Shown here piece by piece: positions 23,590 through 34,700 of a stretch of DNA of 64,000 bases. Position numbers and translations under genes: made by a program. The DNA comes from Oncomelania hupensis. Its lineage: Eukaryota; Mollusca; Gastropoda; Littorinimorpha; Pomatiopsidae. The DNA is taken from assembly GCA_036898135.1 (NCBI GenBank), contig CM072513.1:33707691-33771690 (forward strand). The letters run 5' to 3'. Within the stretch, counting starts at the first letter, position 1. Every line of letters starts with the position of its first letter. The notes below the pieces were generated by a model, which was not told where the DNA came from, did no database searches, and worked only from the letters and a program-made list of their open reading frames with translations.

Positions 23590-23846
23590 GAAGTGTGGGT
23601 GCCGGGGATTTCAGTATAAATAGTATCCCCACTTTCTGGAATTGTAGTGCTTTAAGTTCCCAATGTCGCTGTCTTTCTCCTTTGTTCTTTCTCATTCCTA
23701 CTCTGTTCTATCAATCTACTATACTATCTTCTTCTTCGCTGGACCAGTCACCTACCTTTTTTCTTGAAAACTCTTCCGGGACAAAACTCCTCATTTGTGT
23801 GTGAGGTCTGTTGGATCAGCTTGGGAATATTGAACGCTTTGTGCCA
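23590..23846 (+). repeat. Dispersed repeat R1, copy B (3'-truncated)
   Basis: It starts gggtgccggggatttcagta, shares the ctgtctttctcctttgttc block and stops after gtgccaaatgg. It is followed almost directly by copy C starting with the same ggtgccgggggtttcagta, so B and C form a tandem pair. Confidence 0.75.
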
Positions 23847-23865
23847 AATGGTAACCCCCGTTGGG

Positions 23866-24405
23866 GTGCCGGGGGTTTCAGTATAAATAGTATCCCCACT
23901 TTCTGGAAATTTAGTGCTTTAAATTCCCACTGTCGCTGTCTTTCTTATTTGCTCTTTCTCATTTCTGCTCTGTTCTATCAATCTGCTGTACTATCTTCTT
24001 CTTCGCTAGACCAGTCACCTACCTTTTTTCTTGAAAACTCTTCCGGGACAAGACTCCTCATTTGTGTATGAGGTCTGTTGGATCAGCTTGGGAATATTGG
24101 ACGCTTTCTGCCAGGTGGTCACTAGGGCTTCCTATGATGTTATTATTTAGCAATGTAGGCATTTTATATGTATGCGTTTTGTTGATAATTTATAATGATG
24201 TTTGTATTCTATTTTGTTTTTGTAAACGGGGGTTCGATAAATTAGAGTACAGCCTCAGCGTCCCCTGCGTGGGATGTCTTTATTGTAAAGTGACTGGCTG
24301 GTGGAGAGCTTTCAGTTTTACCACTAGGGTTGTTTCAGCAGATCTTTTATGCGGATCAGGGGTTGTCCGGTCCTGATTTGGCTCGGAAGAGTCCGCTGGA
24401 CCTAA
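23866..24405 (+). repeat. Dispersed repeat R1, copy C (near full length)
   Basis: It runs from ggtgccgggggtttcagta to gagtccgctggacc, then (ATGTA)n. It contains an open frame at 24062-24376 whose second half (CKRGFDKLEYSLSVPCVGCL) also occurs in copy E at 62.8 kb. Shared ancestry explains this without selection. I do not call it a gene. Confidence 0.75.
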
Positions 24406-24431
24406 AGCAATAATCATGTAATGTAATGTAA

Positions 24432-24760
24432 TGTGCCAAATGGTCACTGGGGCTTCATATGATGTTATTATTTGGCCACGTAGGCATTGTATATGTATGT
24501 GTTTTATAATGATGTTTGTATTCTATTTTGTTTTTGTACACGGGGGTTTGATAAATTAGAGTATAGCCTCAGCGTCCCCTGCGTGTGATGTCTTTATTGT
24601 AAAGTGACCGGCTGCTAGAGTGCTTTCAGTGTTGCCACTAGGGTTGTTTCGGCAGATCTTTTATGCGGATCAGGGGCGAGTCCTCTTTCAGCGAAGTTGT
24701 GGTCTTGATTTTGTGGTCCTGATTCGGCTCTTTTCAGTTCGCTGACCCTGTGAGCAATGA
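24432..24760 (+). repeat. Dispersed repeat R1, copy D (5'-truncated)
   Basis: It starts at tgccaaatggtcactggggc and ends gctcttttcagttcgctgac, then a taactaactaac tail. This is the third R1 copy in a 1.2-kb tandem cluster. Confidence 0.75.
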
Positions 24761-25364
24761 ATAACTAACTAACTGACTAACTATCTAAATAATTTACACA
24801 TAAAAGAAGGTCAAGTTCACAATGCAAAGTAACATTGATACTGACTTTACCTTGACCCTGAGATGACTTTATCAAGGTCCTGAATATAAAACATGATCAA
24901 AATACACGAAAATGTTGTATTATAAATGAAAAGTAACACTGACTATGAAATGATCTTGACCTTGACTTTCATAACTTAGCTTATTTCAAGAAACAATGTT
25001 AATGTGGTTTGTTTGTGAAAAGGACCTTGACCTTCCAACCTGACATTCGAACGTCAGATATATATGAAAGATCTATCCATAGGATCTCGTATAAAACACG
25101 TTTAGAATTCATATATTTTGCAGACAGACGGACGGACATTAATTTTATTTCGGAAATCCTTGTTGGATTATTTAGGACTCATCTCGCAATGGTTTGAACA
25201 GGAAAAAAAAGAATTTTTATTGGGGGTGGGTAGGTGGAGGAGAGAACTGGGGGTGGGGGTGGATGTGAGAATATAGACTCACATTGCTGCACGCATCCGA
25301 GTCAAAAATGACAGCGAGAAACAAAAATAAAACAAACAAAAAGCAAATTAAATAGTGTACATAC

Positions 25365-25518
25365 CTACAAGAACAAGGAGGTATGGAGATTCTTCTACAA
25401 TCCCCATAGTGAAAATCTGCTGGAGGCTGTTCTATTTTGTCTTTCTCAGAAAAATTCAAAAGTTCAGTGTACTTCGGATTCGCTATCCTTATGTACAATA
25501 TACCCGGCAGAAGCAAAT
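25365..25518 (-). CDS. Linker exon of the CARD-like repeat protein
   Basis: The donor is strong (TGTAG|GTATGT, 25364-25359). Two acceptors are possible: ttttgcag giving a start at 25526, or atccatag giving a start at 25518. The second is phase 1 and fits the donor at 27577; either gives phase 2 at the donor, matching the next exon at 22662. It encodes about 50 residues (DLLLPGILYIRIANPKYTEL then a KDKIEQPPADFHYGDC segment), moderately hydrophobic at the start. No known domain is recognised. The coding call rests on splice-phase agreement with its neighbours. Confidence 0.6.
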
Positions 25519-25612
25519 CTATGGATCTGCAAAAAGACAGAAAACCCATTCTTCTCTTAATATGGATTATATATGCAATACAATCAGATTCAGTTTTCAG
25601 TAAACAGTATAA

Positions 25613-25770
<158 letters not shown>

Positions 25771-26525
25771 GCTACTTCTAGTCTTTCTGTATAATCATGT
25801 ACAGTTTTGGGAGGCTGTTTCTTCACATATCGTTTGTTGCTATTCAAGAAAACAATTATTTGTAATGACGATTTCTTCCCCTTTAAATAAACAGGTTTAC
25901 TTGTGTTGAGTGGTAACCTGCGCGTGCTGCAATTGCGTGATGTTTTGTGATTTGCGGTGTTGGCTCGGCAGTGGGTCCTTGACCTTTGACACTAAATTAA
26001 GGCTTTGTGTTCAGCCAATACAATGATTGACCATTGTTTATTGCAGCGTGTGGTGGGAGTCTGTGCCAGCTCGTTCATAATAATAATGATTTATTTATTT
26101 TATTTATTTTTTTTTTTTCAAAATGTTGTCACTTTTGCGTATCGTGTATAGTTTGTATGTTTCCTTTGAACACAACCGAAGGAAACGCTGTATTGTGTAA
26201 TTTAAACATTAACATAGGCCTAAAACTACTTTAAAAAAAGTTTTTATAAAAAAAAGAATTTGTTAGGTTTGAATGCAATCCATCTTTGTCTCATCGACGT
26301 ATGATAATCTTCGTCCCAAAAGTAAAATGAATGAGTTTGTGATGTCTGATGTAAGAGTGAGATATTATTGTGTTTCTTCCTTTTTCAACAGGTAAGCTTA
26401 CTTAAGTTGTGTGTCTTTCCATGACACTAACATCTTGCTTACCATTTGTTTATTTTGTTTCAACTCGCATTGTTTGGTCTCTCTGAAGAGATGAAACTGT
26501 TTTTATGCTAAATAATGGGAATAAT

Positions 26526-27022
26526 CAAGTACATTTTGTTTCAATGAACTGTAGGGGGTTAAAAGACTCGCAGAAGAGAAGAAATGTCTTTCATTTTTTG
26601 AGGGAGAAAATTTTTTTTTCTCCCAAAATAGAACAACAATAAAGATGGGATACTCTAGTTTTCACTTATAATTCGAGAAAAGTTGCGATTCTTATGAATA
26701 ATAATTTTGAATATAAAATAAGTAATGCTCACAGACATGTAAATGGTAACTGGCTTATAATACGCTTGAAGATGTATGAGAAAGATTGTTTTTTTAAAAT
26801 TGTTAATGTGTATGGGCCAAACAATGATGACCCCAGTTTATATATAGAACTTGAGGAAACGGTAAAGCTGTATGAAGAGTGTGAACATGTAATATTTGGG
26901 GGATTCCGGAACTTGGTATCAGATTACGATTTAGACTGCAATAACTACAGACAGAGAAACAATGTAAGAGCTCATAAACAGGTTAAACTAATAATAGACA
27001 ATTTACGTTTAACAGACATATG
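26526..27022 (+). pseudogene. L1/Tx1-like LINE endonuclease fragment
   Basis: The plus strand encodes VHFVSMNCRGLKDSQKRRNV, the start of an APE endonuclease of the L1/Tx1 kind. After a short gap and frameshift follow KVAILMNNNFEYKI, GNWLIIRLKMY, FFKIVNVYGPNNDD and HVIFGGFRNLVSDYDLDC. The expected metal-binding Glu segment (LQETH-type) is missing, and GGFRN replaces the expected GGDFN, so it is defective. It ends at TGA near 27022. It lies in the intron between 27577 and 25518 and may be the 5' part of the LINE family found at 37-46 kb. Confidence 0.65.
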
Positions 27023-27221
27023 ACATATGAAAATCCTATAATCCTGACTACAAACCAGTGGCGTCGAAACCGGGAGGGAAGGGTAGGTAGAAAAATAAAT
27101 TCAACTTCCTATTTTGAAAAAAAAAATTATTCAAAACAAAACCAAAAACCAACAAATAAAATAAACTAAAATGAAGAAACTTCAAAGAGTCGCCCGTCTT
27201 TTTCGTCAAAAGTGGTTGATC

Positions 27222-27225
<4 letters not shown>

Positions 27226-27259
<34 letters not shown>

Positions 27260-27350
27260 TCTTGTCTTTCTATTCTTGGTGAAAGAAGTAATCTTGCCGA
27301 GGAAAGATATATGAGAGAGATAAGATATAGGAGGGAGGGAGAAAAAAAAA

Positions 27351-27440
<90 letters not shown>

Positions 27441-27465
27441 TATAGGGAGGAGTGTGCGCGCGCGC

Positions 27466-27506
<41 letters not shown>

Positions 27507-27540
27507 TGTGTGTGTGTGTGTGTGGTTGAGGAAGAGAGAG
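27226..27540. repeat. Compound simple repeats: A-run, (GA)n, (GC)n, (GT)n
   Basis: 27226-27257 is poly(A), 27302-27437 GA-rich, 27453-27468 GC, 27468-27522 GT. All lie within an intron of the minus-strand gene. Confidence 0.95.
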
Positions 27541-27576
27541 ATAATTCAATTCCACTAAAACAACAACAACAACAAC

Positions 27577-27766
27577 CTTGCATAGCTTCTTCCATATTGG
27601 TCTCAAGAAAAGCCAACATGCTTGCGTGAAAGTACCTTCCTATGATTTCTCTGGAGTTAACGTCAATTCCTCGTATCTCGGCTTCCGTTTGTAGCAAACA
27701 CAAAGACAGTGCACTCAGTCCCAAACGACGAAACGCTTCTAGCAGTGCCAAGTAACCCAGCGTACC
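27577..27766 (-). CDS. Exon encoding the second half of a CARD-like domain
   Basis: The acceptor is ttttttatag at 27776-27767 and the start is phase 0, agreeing with the donor at 28224. It ends at CAAG|GTTGTT (donor 27576), phase 1. It encodes about 63 residues beginning GTLGYLALLEAFRRLGLSAL. This matches the last two helices of caspase-recruitment domains, where a GPxAFxxLLEALRxxG pattern followed by L..LL is usual. A predicted amphipathic helix with ASMLAFLETNMEEAM follows. Joined to the preceding exon it completes a six-helix death-fold pattern. In known CARD proteins this domain makes homotypic contacts in apoptosis or innate-immune scaffolds. The family assignment is by eye. Confidence 0.6.
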
Positions 27767-27776
27767 CTATAAAAAA

Positions 27777-28223
27777 GGTAATCAGTGAGAATACTACACA
27801 TGTGTTAATTAGCTGCGACCTGACCACATTTGGACATTGGGTTATACAGAGTGTGAGTATGAATTTGGGAATTTGGATCCTTAAAATCAAAAGATGCAAC
27901 AGAATCAAAGCCTAACGTTCAAATGTATGAAAACCTTTTAGTGTGTGTGTGTCTGTGTGTAGGTGGGTGTGTGTGCGTGGGTGTGTGTGGGTGTGTGTTT
28001 AAATAGTTTTTTCCCGGCTTACTTGTAGTTGTATTATTATATAGGCCAACACACAACCTAGCAATTAACAAACATAATTTATTTTTGGATCAATACTCGA
28101 GTTATCTTTGGTTCAGACATTAGAACAGCTCAATATTATCCTTTACAAAGTAGCCTACATTTCTACACTGTATTTGATCCGTAATCTAACAGTATGAACT
28201 ACATTAACTTTACACATATAAAC
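27777..28223. other. Intron of the CARD-like gene
   Basis: Flanked by the donor CAG|GTTTAT (28223) and the acceptor tttttatag (27767). It contains a GT-rich microsatellite around 27945-28000. No other feature was seen. Confidence 0.5.
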
Positions 28224-28490
28224 CTGTTTGTAGATAAATGCTATGGCAATATGGTTGGTCACACGCCCTTCACTTCCCAAAAGCTTGATGAGGTCGCAGA
28301 AGGCCTGACAGGTAATATTTATCTCAACCAGCTCCCACATCACTGCTCGCCAGCTGGCGAAGCCTGCTATCAGGTCATAGTTGCGGTCCAACACCTGCCG
28401 GACAAGCAGCATTGGTTTGAGATGATGAATCCTCTCTAAATTCCGGTTCACAATACTGTCTAAATTCTTTATGAGGTTGATGGCGTATGT
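28224..28490 (-). CDS. Exon encoding the first half of a CARD-like domain
   Basis: The donor AAACAG|GTTTAT is at 28223. Upstream limits: the frame is open back to a TGA just before 28517. The acceptor tatatacag would start it at 28509 in phase 2, while gatgag gives 28490 in phase 0, the only one that fits the donor at 28748. It encodes SIVNRNLERIHHLKPMLLVR onward, then YDLIAGFASWRAVMWELVEI, CQAFCDLIKLLGSEGRV and NHIAIAFIYKQ. Spacing of L/I/V residues, the WRAVMWELVE helix and the EGRV..H segment line up with CARD helices 1-4 (Apaf-1-type). A different death-fold member (DD or Pyrin) cannot be excluded. Exact start uncertain. Confidence 0.55.
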
Positions 28491-28747
28491 CTCATCAGAA
28501 CCAGGCGCTCTGTATATATGGGTTGGTCATTGACTGAGCTGTTGTAAACATCAGACGATGTGTCTTGAAATTGCTTTCATTGACTACTACACAGATGCAA
28601 TTTAATCAGTCCCACAGTTTGTTACAAAACTTGAGGTGGAACTTATATTAGTAACATGCGCCATAATTATATTTACACTGATTAGCCGCAAAATCAAACA
28701 TAAATTTTCAATTGACTGACTATATAAAAAATGTGAAACAAACTGAC

Positions 28748-31700
28748 CATCTTGTGCACAATATTCAGCCGAGCATCACGCTCAGCCTCAGTTTCCAGTT
28801 CGGGGCAATAGGGATCCCGCAATGCCGCATCCTCATAGTCAGGCGAAAGGGTATGTTGAAAGGGCGCATTCTCGACAGGATTCGGTGAACTCCGTGTCTG
28901 TGGTATAGGTGCTATTTCAGCGGTTTTAGGCGCTTTTAATGGTACGCGTATTTCATCCACACTTGGCTCTCGTGTTTTTGTCTGATCTAGTTCTGGTGTC
29001 CTTATCGTTGAAATTTCTATCGGTGTATCCCTATCGAATGTGATGCTCTGTTGTGGTGTAGGTGTTGGGATGGAAATGCGTGTAGGCCTAGTTCCCTTTG
29101 ATCCTAGTATGCTCTTTCCAGGCACTGCTGCATCAGACATATTTTCTGATACGATATAATTTAGCGTGGTACTTCCTTGTTCAGGCGGTGTCTTTGGGCC
29201 TGGCATTGGTTCAGCCTGAGGTGTACATGACACAACCGCACCTGAAACCTGTGGCATTTCAATTTCAATGGTCTGTTCTGGTAGTGCAATCGTAAATGGA
29301 ACTGTTTCCAAATGCATGCGTATTTGTGTCTTTGTGTCTTTCTCTGCCATTGATAATTGTGCTTCTGGACTTACTTTATGATCTGGAGTAACTGGCAGGA
29401 TAGACAGTATTTCCTGATCTGTTGATGCCATTGACTCGTTGCCTATTATTTCCTGGCCCAGTGGTGTCACTGACTTGTAGGACTCCATGTCCTGGTCACT
29501 ATTGTCCTGGTCGGGTGTAACTGATTGGATACACACGGTTTCTTTATCTTTTGGAGCTGCTGATTGTAGGTACTCCATTTCCTGGTCTTCTGACACAAGT
29601 GACACAAAGAAAGCCATTCCTTGGTATTCTAATGCAACTGCCTGGTCTTCCGTTGTAACTACCTGATCTATTGATGTAAATTCCTGGCATTCTGATGAAG
29701 CTTCAACGTCAATGGTTTGTTCTGGTAGTGCAATCGCAATTGGAATTGTTTCCAAATAGATTAATACTGTGCGTGTTTCTATCTTCGGTTTCTGTGCCAC
29801 TGATCTGCTGAGATGTACAAATTCCTGGGTTTCTGATGTAACTTCATTGTCTTCTGGTTTAATCTCTTGAGTTTCTTGTGTGACTACCTGGCCATCTTGT
29901 GTCGCTGGCTTGAAGAATAACATTCCCTGATCTTTTGGAGTTTCAAATCTACTACACCTTGAACACAGGTCTTTTGGTGTTCTTGATCTACTGGACTGTG
30001 TACTCTGGTCTTTTGGTGTCCTTGACCTACTGGACTGTGTACTCTGGTTTTTTGGTGTCCCTGATCTGTTGAACTGTGTACTCTGATCTTTCACTGTCCC
30101 TGATGTGCTAAACTGCGTACTTTGGTCTTTTGGTGTCCTTGATCTACTGTACTGCGTACTCTGGTCTTTCGGTGTCCCTGATCTGCTAAACTGTGTACTC
30201 TGGTCTTTTGGCATCCCTGATCTGCCGAACTGAATACTTTGGTCTTTTGGTGTCCCTGATCTGCTAAACTGTGTACTCTGATCTTTTAGTGTCTCTGATC
30301 TGCTAAACTGTGTACTTTGGTCTTTTGGTGTCCCTGATCTGCTAAACTGAGTACTTTGGTCTTTTGGTGTCCCTGATCTGCTAAAATGTGTACTTTGGTC
30401 TTTTGGTGTCCCTAATCTGCTAAACTGTGTACTTTGGTCTTTTGATGTCTCTGATCTGCTACACTGTGTACTTTGGTCTTTTGGTGTCTCTGATCTGCCA
30501 AACTGAGTACTTTGGTCTTTTGGTGTTCCTGATCTGCTACACTGTGTACTTTGGTCTGTTGGTGTCCCTGATCTGCTAATCTGTGTACTTTGGTCTTTTG
30601 GTGTCTCTGATCTGCCAAACTGAGTACTTTGGTCTTTTGGTGTCTTTGATCTGCCAAACTGAGTACTTTGGTCTTTTGGTGTCCCTGATCTGCTACACTG
30701 TGTACTTTGGTCTTTTGGTGTCTCTGTTCTGCCAAACTGAGTACTTTGGTCTTTTGGTGTTCCTGATCTGCTACACTGTGTACTTTGGTCTGTTGGTGTC
30801 CCTGATCTGCTAATCTGTGTACTTTGGTCTTTTGGTGTCTCTGATCTGCCAAACTGAGTACTTTGGTCTTTTGGTGTCCTTGATCTGCCAAACTGAGTAC
30901 TTCGGTCTTTTGGTGTCCCTGATCTGCTAAACTGTGTACTTTGATCTTTTGGTGTCCCTGACCTGCTAAACTGTGTACTTTGGTCTTTTAGTGTCTCTGA
31001 TATGCTAAACTGTATACTCTGGTCTTTTGGTGTCCCTGATCTGCTAAACTGTGTACTTTGGTCTTTTGGGCTCCCTGATCTGCTACACTGTGTACTTTGG
31101 TCTTTTGGTGTCCTTGATCTGCTAAACGTTGTACTTTGGTCTTTTGGTGTCCCTGATCTGCTAAACTGTGTACTTCGGTCTTTTGGTGTCTCTGATCTGC
31201 CAAACTGTGTATTTTGGTCTTTTGGTGTCATTGATCTGCTAAACTGTGTACTTTGGTCTTTTGATGTTTCTGATCTGCTAAGCTGAGTACTTTGATCTTT
31301 TTGTGTCCCTGATCTGCTAAATTGTGTACTTTGATCTTTTGGTGTTCCTGACCTGCTAAACTGTGTACTCTGGTCTTTTGGTGTCTCTGATCCGCTAAAC
31401 TGAGTATTTTGGTCTTCTGGTGTCCCTGATCTACTAAACTGTACACTTTGGTCTCTTGGTGTCCCTGAGCTGCTAAACTGTGTACATTGGTCTTTTGATG
31501 TCTCTGACCTGCTAAACTGTGTACTTTGGTTTTCTGGTGTCTCTGACCTGCTAAACTGTGTACTTTGGTTTTCTGGTGTCTCTGATCTGCCAAACTGTGT
31601 ACTCTGGTCTTTTGGAGTCCCTGATCTGCTAAACTGTGTACTCTGGTCTTTTGGTATCTCTGATATACTGGACTGTGCACTCTGGCATTTTGGTGACCCT

Positions 31701-34700
31701 GATCTGCTAAACTGTGTGCTTTGGTCTTTTGGTGTCTCTGATCTGCTAAACTGGGTACTCTGGTCTTTTGGTGTCTCTGATCTGCTGAACTGAGTACTTT
31801 GGTCTTTTGATGTCCCTGATCTGCTGGACTGTGTACTTTTGTCTATTGGTGTCCCTGATCTGCTAAACTGTGTACTTTGGTCTTCTAATGTCTCTGATAT
31901 GTGGTACTGTGTACTTGTTTCTGATCTGCTGTACTGTGTACTTGTCCCTGATCTGCTATACTGTATTCTTTGGTCTGTTGGTGTCCCTGATGTGCAGTGA
32001 TGTATTTCCCGGTCTGCTTTTAACACAAGGTTACAATGCGGAGATTCCAGGACTTTTTGTATAGCTTCATCCAAAATATGCTGATTACAAAAAGCAACAC
32101 TCTGTTGTGTTTCATGGTCCTTCAGAACCACAGAACTTCTACTGGATACTGGCTTGTCATTGCTACTGTACCCTGTACTTTTCACTTCTGGTGTCACTAG
32201 TGTCTCTGATCTGCTATATTGCGTACTTTGGTTTTTTCGTGTTTTTGTTGGTGTTGGTGACTTCCAAGGCTGAAAATCTAGTTCTTCTGGGGTAACTGAT
32301 TTGAGGGACACCGTCCCATTTTCGTTTGGTGTCGCTGACCTGCGGTCTTTGTCCTGATGGTCTTTTTGTGTTGGTAATGGACTGATCTGTATACACTGAC
32401 CTTTTAGGGTAAGTGGTTGCCTGTACTGTGTACACTGGTCTTGTGAAGTCCCTGAACGCCTGTTCAGTGCATCCTGTTGTTTTGGTGTCGCTGATCTGCA
32501 ATATTGTATATCCTGATCTGTCGATGTTTCTGATCCGTTGTCTTGTAAATACATCTGTTTTGGTATAGTTATCCTGGTGTATTGAGTTTCCTGATCTTTC
32601 CTTGTTGTTTTGACCGTCTGCTGTGTCAATTTGTTTGGTGTTATTAATATAGTCTTCTGGTTTTCCTCATAAGTTTGTGACCATTGTGTTTCTTGGTCTT
32701 GTATCATCATTGGCCTTTTATGCTGTAATCCATATTCTGCTGTCCACAAACCATTTGTTTGTACTACTTGGTCTTTTGGTTCCGCTGAACTGCTGCAAAT
32801 GCATCTCTGATTTACAGGCTCTGGTGCGACACAGCCTCTTGAGGCTGCAGAATCAATGTCGATATTGAGAGAATCTAATGAAGATAAATTCGAAATGTCG
32901 AGTGAAAGCTCAAAACTAAGCTCTGATGATGATGTTTTAACAGATACTATGGTTGGTGACAGCATTTCTACAACTGTGCTCGGATTTTCTTGGGATATTT
33001 GCACCTCTGATGCTGATGCTTGGACAATATCAGCAGCACCTAAGGCGGCACTCGTGCATTGTGACCCAATTTCATGTGTCCTTTTATGCACACACCCATG
33101 TGGGTGTATAGCCGTGACTCCCAAAATATTGTCTTTAGACCTCGCTGGCGATGGAACCGCCCATGAATCATCGTCTAGTATGGAATATGAGTTCTGGTTA
33201 TTTTGCGGCAATTCTTCCTCTGCACATTGGTCTTGTGAGGGCCATGAGCTTTCAAGAGTTAGGAGCGATTGGTCTGGTTGAAATTCCATCGGTTCATCTG
33301 TTTCTTGTTTTATTGCTGCGAATGCATTGTACTGGGTACAATGATCATTTGGAATTGATGATCTGCTGTACTGTGCGTCCTGGTCTTTTAGTGCTCTGGA
33401 TCTGCTATAGTGTGTACTCTGACCGTCTGTCCATTTTTGTTTCAATGACCTGATGGACTGAAGTTCTAGATCTTTTGGTGTCACTGGCTTGATAGATTCA
33501 GTTTCCTTTTCTCTTAGTGTTGATGATCTGCTGTACTGTGTATCCTTGTATTTTACCATAGGTAGGTGATTGTACTGTGAAAACTGGAACTGTGGCATTA
33601 CTAATCTCCAGTATTGTGCATCCTGGTCTTTCGGTGTTCCTGATCTGCTATTTTGTGTACTCTGGTCTTTTGGTGTGCCTTTTTGTGTCAATGACCTGAT
33701 GGACTGAATTTCTAGGCATCTTGCTATAGATGACTTGGTGGACATTGTTTCTATTTCTTCTGGTGATGATCTGCTATTCTGTCTATCCTGGTCTTTTAGC
33801 CTAGGTGATTGACTATACTGTGTAAACTGGTATTGTGGAGTCACTAATCTCCCGTACTGTAAATCCTGGTCTTTTACAATCCCTGATCTGCTATATTGTG
33901 TACTCTGGTTTTTCTGTTTGCCTTTTTGTGTTAATAATTTGATGGACTCAATTTCTATGTCTTTTGGTGTCATTGGTTTGATGGACACAATTTCATTTTC
34001 TTTAGGTGTTGCTGATCTGCTATATTGTCTATCCTGGTCTTTCAGCCTAGGTAGTTGACTGTTCTGTGTAAACTGGTATTGTGGGGTCACTAATCTCCCG
34101 CAGCGTGAATCCTGGTCTTTTAGTATCCCTGATCTGCTATATTGTGTACTCTGGTTTTTCTGTTTGCCTTTTTGTGTTGATAACTTGATGGACTCAATTT
34201 GTATGTCTTTTGTAGTTTCTGGTTTGATGTACACAGTTTCATTTTCTTTTGGTGTTGACAATCTTCTGCACTGTGTATTATGATCTTTTAGTGTCCCTAA
34301 ACTGCAATGTTTACTCTGGTCTTTTGTTGTGCCTTCTTGTAGCAATGACTTTATGGACCGAATTTGTAGGCCTCCTGGTTTAACTGACTTTTGGGGCATC
34401 GTTTTTATTTCTTTTGGTGTTGCTGATCTATTCTGCCTATCCTGGTCTTTAACCGTAGATGGTTGATTGTACTGTGTATCATGGTCTTTTAATAATGTCC
34501 CTGTTCTGCTATATTGTGTATTCTGCTCTTTCGGTGTGCGTTTTTGGGCTAATGATTTGATGGATTGAATTTCTATTTCTTCTGGTATCAATGGCTTGAT
34601 GGGCACAGTTTCTTTTTCTTTTTTTGTTGATGATCTACTATACTGTGTATCCTGGTTTTTTCGTGTCATTAATGGACTGTACTGTATACACTGGTCTTGG

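Larger units (their letters stand above)
22675..25200. other. Intron sequence: AGGTCA-rich dispersed repeats plus R1 copies
   Basis: Intron of the minus-strand gene. 22940-23600 and 24790-25060 contain many tgaccttgacctt motifs, that is AAGGTCAAGGTCA on the other strand, in repeat DNA ending in cagacagacggacgg-like runs. R1 copies lie between them. There is no coding sequence on either strand. Confidence 0.6.

Noticed and set aside
30412..31680. Long ORFs in other frames and on the opposite strand over the 39-bp array
   Set aside because: A 39-bp period keeps all frames free of stops if one unit is; only the DQSTQFSRSGTPK frame continues through the whole exon and matches flanking splice sites.
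29934..31882. CRISPR-like array
   Set aside because: Direct tandem units without spacers, in a eukaryotic coding exon.
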